Part shown: positions 1 to 5,274 of the stretch, one piece after another | Numbering within the stretch: the first letter of the stretch is position 1 | Layout of the letters: each line of letters opens with the position of its first letter | Origin: Dehalococcoidia bacterium | Lineage (GTDB): Bacteria > Chloroflexota > Dehalococcoidia > Bin125 | Assembly (NCBI GenBank): GCA_007571275.1 | Contig: RKRS01000224.1 | Span: 1 to 5,274, forward strand | Direction: 5' to 3' | DNA: 5,274 bases | Made by a program: the position numbers and the translations under genes | The notes under the pieces: model-generated | The model's database searches: none | What the model saw: the letters and a program-made list of their open reading frames with translations, nothing else | What the model was told of the DNA's origin: nothing

Positions 1-20
1 ATTGCTTCGACCTTCTTCAT
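1..20 (-). CDS. glnK: P-II nitrogen regulatory protein, N-terminal fragment (cut by window edge)
   Basis: Only the first six codons and two further bases lie in the window. Read on the minus strand they give MKKVEA, followed by AT, which fits the common P-II opening MKK(I/V)EAIIRP. The ATG overlaps the stop of the upstream ammonium channel gene as ATGA, and an AAAGAGG Shine-Dalgarno sits 8 nt before it. P-II proteins are small trimers that sense 2-oxoglutarate, ATP/ADP and often glutamine-driven uridylylation; GlnK types bind the cytoplasmic face of AmtB and block the pore when nitrogen is plentiful. The call rests on the peptide start plus the very conserved amt-glnK gene order. GlnK and GlnB cannot be told apart from this fragment, and the rest of the gene is unseen. 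Confidence 0.8.
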
Positions 21-1318
21 GACAGCAACCTCTTTAGCGCTTCTGTTCCGGAGGGAATTTCCTCGTCGATCGCATCGCTGGCGTCCCAGCCGAAGCCGAG
101 CTCGTCGAACTCGTAGGCGGGCTCGTTGTGCGTGCTGCGGTCGAGGCCGATCATCTCGTCAGACTCATCAACGCGCAGCGGCATGAATCGTTGCACCACT
201 ATGAAGATGGCAGCCGAGAGCACGAACGACCAGGCGAGCGCCGCAACAATGCCGACGATCTGCCGCCAAAGCAGATCGGCGCTCCCCGCGATCGCCCCAT
301 CGACGCCGCCGATCTCACTGACAGCGAAGAGACCGGTTGCGAAAGCGCCCCAGATACCGCCGACACCGTGTACGGCGAAGACGTCCAGCGTGTCGTCCAT
401 GTCGCGCCAGTTGTGCAGCGCTCGGACCGCGTAGAAGCCAAGAATTGAGGCAACCATACCGATACAGAGAGCGGGGAAGAAGTTCAGGTACCCATCGGTC
501 GCAGGCCAGAGTCCGACGAAGCCGGCTGCAGGCGTGATCGCCACCAGGCCGGCGACTGCCCCGGTCGCAGCGCCAATGATGGATGGGTGTCCCGTGTACT
601 TCCAGGAAAGCAGCGTCCAGGCGACGAGGCCTCCAGCAGCGGAAATCTGGGTCTGGACGAAGGCGTTGATCGCCGCGCCGTCGGCAGCCAACGCAGAGCC
701 GGCGTTGAACCCGAACCAGCCAAACCAGAGCAGCCCAGCCCCGAGCACCACCTTGGAGACGTCGTGCGGGCGCGTCTCAGCGACAGAGTCGCGTCGTCGT
801 CCGACGAACAGCGCGCCTGCCAATGCGGCCGCGCCGGCGTTGATGTGAACCACAGTGCCGCCGGCGAAGTCTGCCGCTCCCAGATCGAGCAGCCAACCAC
901 CGTCAGCCCAGACCCAGTGACAGAGCGGGGCATAGACGAGCGTGATCCACGCGACCGTAAACACGAGCAACGCCTTGAAGGAGACCCGTTCGACAAACGC
1001 GCCCGTGATCAGCGCCGGCGTGATGATCGCGAACATCAGCTGGAAGACCATGAAGAGCAGGTCTTCGCCTTCGAGCCCGCGCAGGCCGAACGCCGTCAGA
1101 TTACCGACGAAGCCACCGATGTCCGTGCCGAAGGCGAGCGAGTAACCCCACAGGACCCAGACCACGGTTGCCACGCCGATCATGACGAACGATTGCATGA
1201 TCGTCGCTGCGGCCGACTTGGTGCGCACCAGACCCGAATAGAAGAAGGCGAGGCCTGGCGTCATCAGCAGGACCAATGCCGCTGAGACCAGTAGCCAGGC
1301 AGTGTTTCCAGAATCCAT
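17..1318 (-). CDS. amt: Ammonium transporter (Amt/MEP/Rh family)
   Basis: This is a 433-residue inner-membrane channel that conducts ammonium/ammonia for nitrogen assimilation, probably as a trimer. About eleven hydrophobic helices can be seen (roughly residues 5-27, 40-62, 87-109, 117-139, 152-174, 187-208, 217-237, 246-268, 278-299, 313-333, 352-376), as expected for the family. The family signature begins at D150 (DFAGGTVVHIN) and contains the first pore His, H158; the second is H317 (FAVHGVGG). F96 and F204 match the periplasmic Phe gate, and S208 plus the HWVW at 134-137 match the ammonium recruitment site. A charged cytoplasmic tail (about 380-433) follows the last helix. The ATG at 1318 is chosen because GGGGAG lies 6 nt upstream and family similarity starts there; the frame stays open upstream to 1423, but that stretch does not look like Amt. 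No clear cleavable signal peptide is seen. The stop overlaps the P-II start, so the channel and its inhibitor are probably co-translated. Confidence 0.97.
   Translation of the reverse strand: MDSGNTAWLLVSAALVLLMTPGLAFFYSGLVRTKSAAATIMQSFVMIGVATVVWVLWGYSLAFGTDIGGFVGNLTAFGLRGLEGEDLLFMVFQLMFAIITPALITGAFVERVSFKALLVFTVAWITLVYAPLCHWVWADGGWLLDLGAADFAGGTVVHINAGAAALAGALFVGRRRDSVAETRPHDVSKVVLGAGLLWFGWFGFNAGSALAADGAAINAFVQTQISAAGGLVAWTLLSWKYTGHPSIIGAATGAVAGLVAITPAAGFVGLWPATDGYLNFFPALCIGMVASILGFYAVRALHNWRDMDDTLDVFAVHGVGGIWGAFATGLFAVSEIGGVDGAIAGSADLLWRQIVGIVAALAWSFVLSAAIFIVVQRFMPLRVDESDEMIGLDRSTHNEPAYEFDELGFGWDASDAIDEEIPSGTEALKRLLS
29..35 (-). promoter_or_regulatory. Shine-Dalgarno site of the P-II gene, inside amt
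   Basis: On the minus strand AAAGAGG lies 8 nt before the ATG at 20. It lies within the last codons of the ammonium channel gene and supports the start chosen for the P-II fragment. Confidence 0.65.
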
Positions 1319-1474
1319 ACGCAACTCCCCACTCGGGCGCAGCTGGCGCTGGCAGACTAGTGCAAGCGAAGCGCGCCCGTCCGCGAACCGGTCTATGTAG
1401 TGTCGCCAAACAACCTGGAGCACTGGTTACGGGCATATGAATTCGAGCGCGGGATCGGTGATAGCCTCGCTCCA
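1319..1474. promoter_or_regulatory. Divergent intergenic region between amt and fabG
   Basis: This 156-bp stretch separates two diverging genes and so must hold the amt promoter and probably a promoter for fabG. I see no convincing -35/-10 pair for either. TATGAA at 1436-1441 is a possible plus-strand -10 element that would give a short leader before the ATG at 1475, but no good -35 lies at the right distance. I recognise no sigma-54 element (GG-N10-GC with its flanks) and no clear nitrogen-regulator palindrome. If fabG really starts at the GTG at 1400, the true gap is only 81 bp. Confidence 0.4.
1325..1330 (-). promoter_or_regulatory. Shine-Dalgarno site of amt
   Basis: On the minus strand GGGGAG lies 6 nt before the ATG at 1318. 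It decides the start in favour of the 433-residue product over an upstream-extended 468-residue reading. Confidence 0.75.
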
Positions 1475-2239
1475 ATGGTTGACTCCAAGGCACAACCGCT
1501 CGCAGGCGAAGTGGCGCTGGTGACCGGCGCGTCGCGTGGCATCGGACGCGCGATCGCTCTGGAGCTTGCCGCGCAGGGCGCCGATATCGGCGTCAATTAC
1601 TCGGCCTCGGCCGAGGCGGCGGACATGGTAGCCGAGCAGATCCGCGAGCTGGGCCGTCGCACCCATGTGGTTCAGGCAGATATCTCCGACAGCGCGGCCG
1701 TGACGGCCATGACCAAAGCCGTGACGGCGGAACTGGGCGCGCCGACCATTCTCGTCAACAACGCCGGGATTACCCGCGACATGCTGGCGATGCGGATGAA
1801 GTCGGCCGACTGGGACGCCGTCGTCGGCACCAATCTGACTGGCTCGTTCCTGGCCACCCAATCGGTCCTGCGCGGGATGCTGCGAGCTCGCAAGGGACGG
1901 ATCATCACCATCGGTTCCGTGATCGGTACGGTCGGCAATGCCGGACAGGCCAACTACGCCGCGGCCAAGGCCGGACTGGCCGGGATGACCCGCTCACTGG
2001 CGCACGAACTGGGATCCCGCGGCATCACGGTCAATCTGGTCGCTCCCGGGTTCATCCAGACCGATATCACCGCCGACCTCTCCGACGAGGTGATCAACAA
2101 TGTGATGCAGCGCATTCCGCTCGAGCGGCTCGGCCTGCCCGCCGACGTCGCGCCGTTGGTCGCCTTCCTGGCCGGACCAGGAGGCGCGTACATTACGGGG
2201 CAGGTCATCCATGTCGACGGCGGCATGGTCATGGGCTGA
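1475..2239 (+). CDS. fabG: 3-oxoacyl-[acyl-carrier-protein] reductase
   Basis: This is a 254-residue cytoplasmic short-chain dehydrogenase/reductase that reduces 3-oxoacyl-ACP to (R)-3-hydroxyacyl-ACP with NADPH, the first reduction of each elongation cycle. The Rossmann nucleotide motif TGASRGIG spans 17-24 and NNAGITRD, typical of FabG, spans 95-102. The catalytic tetrad is N120, S148, Y161 and K165. The segment around the tyrosine (GNAGQANY) and the C-terminal ITGQVIHVDGGMVM are strongly FabG-like. R139 and R182 align with the E. coli residues that dock acyl carrier protein (R129, R172). The ATG at 1475 gives the usual family length, but no good Shine-Dalgarno precedes it. A GTG at 1400 in the same frame would add 25 residues, also without one, so the start is uncertain. 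It is the first gene of the plus-strand fatty-acid cluster, 168 bp ahead of fabD. Confidence 0.95.
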   Translation: MVDSKAQPLAGEVALVTGASRGIGRAIALELAAQGADIGVNYSASAEAADMVAEQIRELGRRTHVVQADISDSAAVTAMTKAVTAELGAPTILVNNAGITRDMLAMRMKSADWDAVVGTNLTGSFLATQSVLRGMLRARKGRIITIGSVIGTVGNAGQANYAAAKAGLAGMTRSLAHELGSRGITVNLVAPGFIQTDITADLSDEVINNVMQRIPLERLGLPADVAPLVAFLAGPGGAYITGQVIHVDGGMVMG

Positions 2240-2298
2240 GTGATCCGGGTCGTTGATTGGTACTGCGAGACGTACTGTTCGCTGAATCGCATTGTGTA

Positions 2299-2324
2299 CT
2301 GATCCCTCACCACAGAGAGATCAG
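2299..2324 (+). other. Imperfect stem-loop just after fabG
   Basis: CTGATC (2299-2304) pairs with GATCAG (2319-2324). After one C·A mismatch, CTC (2306-2308) pairs with GAG (2315-2317), leaving a six-base loop: nine base pairs in all. There is no T tract after it, so it does not look like a Rho-independent terminator. It could be an operator dyad or an RNA element. Confidence 0.4.
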
Positions 2325-2349
2325 AGTCGATAGAATTGGTGACTACTCG

Positions 2350-2364
2350 CAGACGCAACGTCTG
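2350..2364 (+). other. Inverted repeat upstream of fabD
   Basis: CAGACG and CGTCTG form a perfect six-base inverted repeat around a CAA loop. It lies 43 nt before the fabD start. Function is unknown; at this length it may also be chance. Confidence 0.35.
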
Positions 2365-2376
2365 ACGCCTGACGTG

Positions 2377-2393
2377 GTCGATACGTAATCGAC
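2377..2393 (+). other. Inverted repeat directly upstream of the fabD ribosome binding site
   Basis: GTCGAT and ATCGAC form a perfect six-base inverted repeat around ACGTA, ending only four bases before the Shine-Dalgarno of fabD. The position would suit an operator or a leader hairpin affecting ribosome access. No known regulator motif is recognised. Confidence 0.4.
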
Positions 2394-2397
2394 AAGC

Positions 2398-2402
2398 GGG
2401 AG
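2398..2402 (+). promoter_or_regulatory. Shine-Dalgarno site of fabD
   Basis: GGGAG lies 5 nt before the ATG at 2408. It supports that start even though it gives the protein an N-terminal extension compared with typical FabD. Confidence 0.7.
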
Positions 2403-2407
2403 CCGAG

Positions 2408-3448
2408 ATGGAAACGTTGACCCAGCAAGAGGAAGCCGCGGACGAGCCACCAGGGGGCGAATATCCGGCGCTCACGGATGATGAATACGCGCTGCTGTTC
2501 CCTGGACAGGGGTCGCAGTCAGTCGGCATGGCGGGCAAAGTCCTTCGCGTCCATCCGCGGGCCGAGCAATGGTTCAGCCGAGCCAATGAGGTGCTCGACT
2601 ATGACCTGCTTCACCTGATCGAGCACGGTCCCATCGAGAAGCTGAACGAGACCACACACTCGCAGCCGGCGATCTTCGTCGCCTCGGTGGCATGGCTCGA
2701 CGCCTTACGCGACAAGTGGGAACAGGTCGGGCGCGCGTTGTCTCCGAAAGTTGTCTCGGGACACAGCATGGGGCAAATTACGGCGATGCTCGCTGCCCGA
2801 TCCATCGATTTCGACGAGGCCCTCCACCTGGTGCGTCGTCGCGCCGAACTGATGCACGCAGCTGACAGCTTGCGTCCCGGCGGCATGGCGTCGATCATTG
2901 GCCTGCGTGACCGAGTCCTACGACGGCTGGTCGGGGAAGCCTCGGCTGATGGCACTCTCGTCGTCGCCAACGACAACTGTCCCGGACAAACGGTCGTATC
3001 GGGCGATGAAGCGCCCCTGCGCAGGCTCATGCGTCTGGCCGACGAACAGGGCGCGCGACGCGTGGTGCGGTTACCCATTTCGATTGCCTCACATTCGCCT
3101 CTGATGTCGGACGCGCAGGCGCATTTCTCCGAGGCCGTCCACGCGATCCAGTGGCGCGACCCGGTTGTCCCGGTGGTGAGCAACATCAGCGGCGGTCTAC
3201 TCCACACTAGGGAGCAGTTGTCGCACGAGCTGTCCGAGGCGCTCACGGCGCCCGTGCAGTGGCAGCAGGCTGTCAAGACCATGGCGGCTCAGGGATCGAC
3301 CCTGTTCGTTGAAGCTGGACCTGGTGATGTCCTGTCCAAGTTGGTGCGGCGCATTTCTCGCACGTCATGGACATTCCCGCTATCAGATGACGATCAAGGT
3401 CTGTCGCAGCGCGACTATCCGGACAAAAGCGACGGGATTCCGAAGTAG
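2408..3448 (+). CDS. fabD: Malonyl-CoA:acyl carrier protein transacylase
   Basis: This is a 346-residue cytoplasmic acyltransferase that moves malonyl from CoA to the ACP phosphopantetheine, supplying the extender unit for the ketosynthases encoded next. The core starts at YALLFPGQGSQ (residues 27-37), with Q34 as the expected oxyanion-hole residue. GHSMG at 118-122 carries the nucleophile S120, and H229 in ASHS is the catalytic His. R145 in LVRRRAELM aligns with the Arg that binds the malonyl carboxylate. The small inserted subdomain lies at about 156-222, and FVEAGPG at 300-306 is a conserved C-terminal motif. It is somewhat longer than usual (typically a little over 300) because of an acidic N-terminal lead of about 26 residues and a charged tail after about 320. 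The residue after GHSMG is Gln, where E. coli FabD has Glu. The stop TAG shares its G with the GTG of the next gene, implying translational coupling. Confidence 0.95.
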   Translation: METLTQQEEAADEPPGGEYPALTDDEYALLFPGQGSQSVGMAGKVLRVHPRAEQWFSRANEVLDYDLLHLIEHGPIEKLNETTHSQPAIFVASVAWLDALRDKWEQVGRALSPKVVSGHSMGQITAMLAARSIDFDEALHLVRRRAELMHAADSLRPGGMASIIGLRDRVLRRLVGEASADGTLVVANDNCPGQTVVSGDEAPLRRLMRLADEQGARRVVRLPISIASHSPLMSDAQAHFSEAVHAIQWRDPVVPVVSNISGGLLHTREQLSHELSEALTAPVQWQQAVKTMAAQGSTLFVEAGPGDVLSKLVRRISRTSWTFPLSDDDQGLSQRDYPDKSDGIPK

Positions 3449-4719
3449 TGGTACCGCTGTCATCCGCATCGGAGCGCCGTGTGGTCATCACAGGCGTTGG
3501 AGCCGTCACACCTGTCGGTAACGATATGCCGACGACCTGGCGCAATCTGATTGGCGGTCAGAGCGGGGTCTCGCGGATCGAGCGGTTCGATCCCGAACAG
3601 TGGGGCGTCAGGACGCCTGTCGCTGCGGAAGTCAAGCATTTCGATCCGGAATCGCTGCTACCCGACGCCAAAGCGCTGCGACACATGGACCTGAACACCC
3701 AGTATGGGATGGTTGCAGGCCTGGAGGCGCTCAGCGATTCGGGTCTGGAGATCACTGACGACAACCAGCACCGCGTGGGTGTCATCTTCGGCTCGGGGGG
3801 CGGCGGCATGGAGCTGGTCACCCGCTGGCAGGACACGCTGGTCAATCGCGGAGCACGACGCGTGTCACCGTTCGCCATGCCCAACCTGATCGCCGATGCA
3901 GCCTCAGGCCATCTCTCGATCGCCACCGGCGCGACCGGGCCCAACTACTCGCCTACCTCAGCCTGCGCGACCGGCGCCAACGCGGTCGCCGACGGGTTGC
4001 TCCATATCCGCGCCGGACGCGCCGATGCGCTGTTGGTCGGAGGTTCCGAAGCGATCATCCTGCCGCTCTTCCATATCTGCTTCGAGCGCATGGGGGTGCT
4101 CGCCACGCCTGCGGAGCCGCTCACGGCTTCCTGCGCGCCCTACGATCTCCATCGCAACGGATTCGTCCCCGGCGAGGGCGCCGCGGCGATGATGATTGAA
4201 GATTTGGATCACGCGTTGCAGCGCGGAGCGCCGATCTATGCGGAGGTTGTTGGTGGAGGTTCAGCGAACGACGCGCACGACATCGCCCAGCCAGAATCGC
4301 ACGGACGCGGGCTGATGGTCAGCGTTCAGCAGGCGATGCAGGAGTCGAGGATCGAGCCACAGAGCATCGGCTACATTTCCACGCATGGCACGGCGACCAG
4401 ACTGGGAGATCAGGTTGAAGTGACAGCCCTGCGGCGGATGTTCGGCTCGCACGTTGACGATTTGGCCTTGTCCTCGATCAAGCCCGCCACCGGCCACATG
4501 ATGGGCGCATCCGGCGCACTGGAGGTGATCGTTTCGGCGATGGTGCTCAAGGAAGGCGTCGCGCCGCCGACACTGAACTTCGAGACACCAGATCCAGAAC
4601 TCGACGTTGACGTGATTCCCAACGAAGCGCGGGAACTGAACACCGAAGCCGCGCTGTCATTCTCCGTTGGCCTGGGCGGGCACAATGCCGCCGTGCTGTT
4701 GAAGCGTTTCGACGAGTGA
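3448..4719 (+). CDS. fabF: 3-oxoacyl-[acyl-carrier-protein] synthase II (KAS II), first copy
   Basis: This is a 423-residue thiolase-fold condensing enzyme that joins malonyl-ACP to acyl-ACP with loss of CO2. The N-terminal RRVVITGVGAVTPVG (10-24) is typical. The nucleophile is C173 in TSACATGA; the two His residues are H313 (STHGTAT) and H350 (ATGH), with K345 before the latter; D321 and E324 match the conserved acidic pair. Length and spacing fit FabF. The C-terminal gating loop is unusual: SVGLGGHN (406-413) replaces SFGFGGTN, so V407 and L409 stand where E. coli has Phe398 and Phe400. G118 occupies the position of the pocket residue Ile108. It starts at a GTG overlapping the fabD stop by one base, with only a weak, distant GGGA before it, so coupling is likely. 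A role in ordinary fatty-acid elongation is the simplest reading; a specialised acyl-chain or polyketide role is possible. Confidence 0.93.
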   Translation: MVPLSSASERRVVITGVGAVTPVGNDMPTTWRNLIGGQSGVSRIERFDPEQWGVRTPVAAEVKHFDPESLLPDAKALRHMDLNTQYGMVAGLEALSDSGLEITDDNQHRVGVIFGSGGGGMELVTRWQDTLVNRGARRVSPFAMPNLIADAASGHLSIATGATGPNYSPTSACATGANAVADGLLHIRAGRADALLVGGSEAIILPLFHICFERMGVLATPAEPLTASCAPYDLHRNGFVPGEGAAAMMIEDLDHALQRGAPIYAEVVGGGSANDAHDIAQPESHGRGLMVSVQQAMQESRIEPQSIGYISTHGTATRLGDQVEVTALRRMFGSHVDDLALSSIKPATGHMMGASGALEVIVSAMVLKEGVAPPTLNFETPDPELDVDVIPNEARELNTEAALSFSVGLGGHNAAVLLKRFDE

Positions 4720-5274
4720 GCAGCATTCGATCGACCGATCGTCCGCCCGAGGAGCGCGTCGTGATCACGGGCATCGGCCCCGTGACGCCGATCGGCGTGG
4801 GCGTCAACGCCTTCTGGGATTCGCTCACGCATGGTCGCTCGGGCGCGCGGCGGGTTCCTGAGCTGGTCGAGGCTGGACTGAAGGTCCAGATTGCGGCGGA
4901 CATCCCCGAATTCAACCCGTCCGACTACATGGAAACCAAGTCAGCCCGACGCATGGCGCGATTCTCGCAGCTTGGCGTCGCCGCCGCGCGGCTGGCGGTC
5001 GAGGATGCCGGGCTTGATCTCGAAGCCCACGATCCTGAGCGGGTTGCCGCCGTGATCAACACCGGCGGCGGCGGGGTGACGACGATCTCGCAGCAAACCG
5101 AAGTGCTCAACAGCAAAGGTCCCGGCCGCGTGTCGGCGATGTTCGTGCCGATGATGGCTGGCAACATGGCCTCCTGCCAGGTATCGATCGAGCTTGGCCT
5201 GCGCGGACCGGCGCTGACCTCGCTCGCCGCTTGCGCGGCCAGCATCTACGCGTTCATTGACAGCCGCCAGATGC
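4716..5274 (+). CDS. fabF: 3-oxoacyl-[acyl-carrier-protein] synthase II-type ketosynthase, second copy (3' end outside window)
   Basis: The first 186 residues of a second condensing enzyme are visible. It opens with a short polar lead, then ERVVITGIGPVTPIG (13-27), the standard KAS start. SARRMARFSQLGVAAARLA (76-94) and VINTGGGG (113-120) follow the FabF pattern. C173, in LAACAAS, aligns with the catalytic Cys, and the spacing back to G118 is the same as in the first copy. It differs clearly from that copy, so it is not a recent duplicate. The elbow reads AACAAS where TACxSG or SACATG is usual, and the strand-loop before it has SCQ where AGH is common. The His residues, Lys and gating loop lie beyond the window. 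The GTG start overlaps the preceding stop as GTGA and has little Shine-Dalgarno, so it is probably coupled. Retention of Cys argues against a chain-length factor, which normally has Gln there. Confidence 0.92.
   Translation, partial: MSSIRSTDRPPEERVVITGIGPVTPIGVGVNAFWDSLTHGRSGARRVPELVEAGLKVQIAADIPEFNPSDYMETKSARRMARFSQLGVAAARLAVEDAGLDLEAHDPERVAAVINTGGGGVTTISQQTEVLNSKGPGRVSAMFVPMMAGNMASCQVSIELGLRGPALTSLAACAASIYAFIDSRQM

Larger units (their letters stand above)
2240..2407 (+). promoter_or_regulatory. fabG-fabD intergenic region, probable leader/regulatory segment
   Basis: This 168-bp gap is the only sizeable non-coding stretch inside the fatty-acid cluster; the genes after it overlap. It holds three GTACTG hexamers, three short stem-loops (2299-2324, 2350-2364, 2377-2393) and a TAGAAT at 2331-2336 that differs from the -10 consensus at one base. 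The best -35 match at a suitable distance is poor (about three of six bases). If TAGAAT is used, transcription would begin near 2343 and the last two stem-loops would lie in the leader. No run of T follows any stem, so no intrinsic terminator is seen. It is too short for an acyl carrier protein gene. Confidence 0.4.

Noticed and set aside
128..1285. Plus-strand open frames opposite amt, including one of 232 codons (587-1285)
   Set aside because: They lie antisense to a clear ammonium channel gene, have highly charged low-complexity translations and show no recognisable domain; they are shadows of GC-rich codon use.
1319..1474. Sigma-54 or nitrogen-regulator binding site upstream of amt
   Set aside because: I searched by eye for GG-N10-GC with flanks and for a clear dyad and found no convincing match.
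2299..2324. Rho-independent terminator after fabG
   Set aside because: A stem-loop is present but no T-rich tract follows it, and its stem is interrupted and not especially GC-rich.
1954..2586. Minus-strand 210-codon open frame across the end of fabG, the gap and the start of fabD
   Set aside because: It is antisense to two well-supported genes, Ser/Arg/Thr-rich and without motifs. It spans the intergenic region only because few stops fall in that frame.
4728..4741. Small inverted repeat CGATC/GATCG in the first codons of the second ketosynthase gene
   Set aside because: It has a five-base stem with a four-base loop, made of a GATC-containing palindromic word that is common in GC-rich coding DNA; it is likely chance.
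4716..5274. Second ketosynthase as a chain-length factor (KS-beta)
   Set aside because: Residue 173 is Cys (TGC at 5232-5234), whereas chain-length factors normally have Gln at this position.

Overview
The window is GC-rich bacterial DNA, almost entirely coding. It holds two divergent gene groups that are not obviously related in function. On the minus strand, running off the left edge, is a nitrogen-uptake pair: a complete Amt-family ammonium channel gene (17-1318), followed in the same direction by the first six codons of a P-II signalling protein gene (1-20). The two overlap at ATGA, which is the usual amtB-glnK arrangement.

On the plus strand, running off the right edge, is a type II fatty-acid synthesis cluster: fabG (3-oxoacyl-ACP reductase, about 1475-2239), fabD (malonyl-CoA:ACP transacylase, 2408-3448), a KAS II-type ketosynthase (3448-4719), and a second, distinct KAS II-type ketosynthase cut by the window end (4716-5274). 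The last three genes overlap stop to start (TAGTG, then GTGA), so they are probably translationally coupled. Between fabG and fabD lies a 168-bp gap with three short stem-loops, a spaced hexamer repeat and a possible -10 element. It is the likeliest place for regulation within the cluster.

The pathway logic is clear. FabD makes malonyl-ACP, the ketosynthases condense it with a growing acyl-ACP, and FabG reduces the 3-keto product. No acyl carrier protein, FabH, dehydratase or enoyl reductase gene is present here. Both ketosynthases keep the nucleophilic Cys, so the pair is not a classical KS/chain-length-factor heterodimer, although their overlapping layout resembles one. Both carry Gly where E. 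coli FabF has the pocket residue Ile108, and the first also lacks the Phe residues of the usual gating loop. Altered acyl-chain selectivity is therefore the most interesting biological possibility.

The taxon cannot be fixed from the sequence. High GC, GTG starts and an H in the GGHN motif of the first ketosynthase fit a high-GC lineage such as Chloroflexota or Actinomycetota; this is a weak inference. No mobile element, CRISPR array, tRNA or rRNA was seen. I do not see an undescribed system; the ketosynthase pair and the fabG-fabD gap are the parts that deserve attention.
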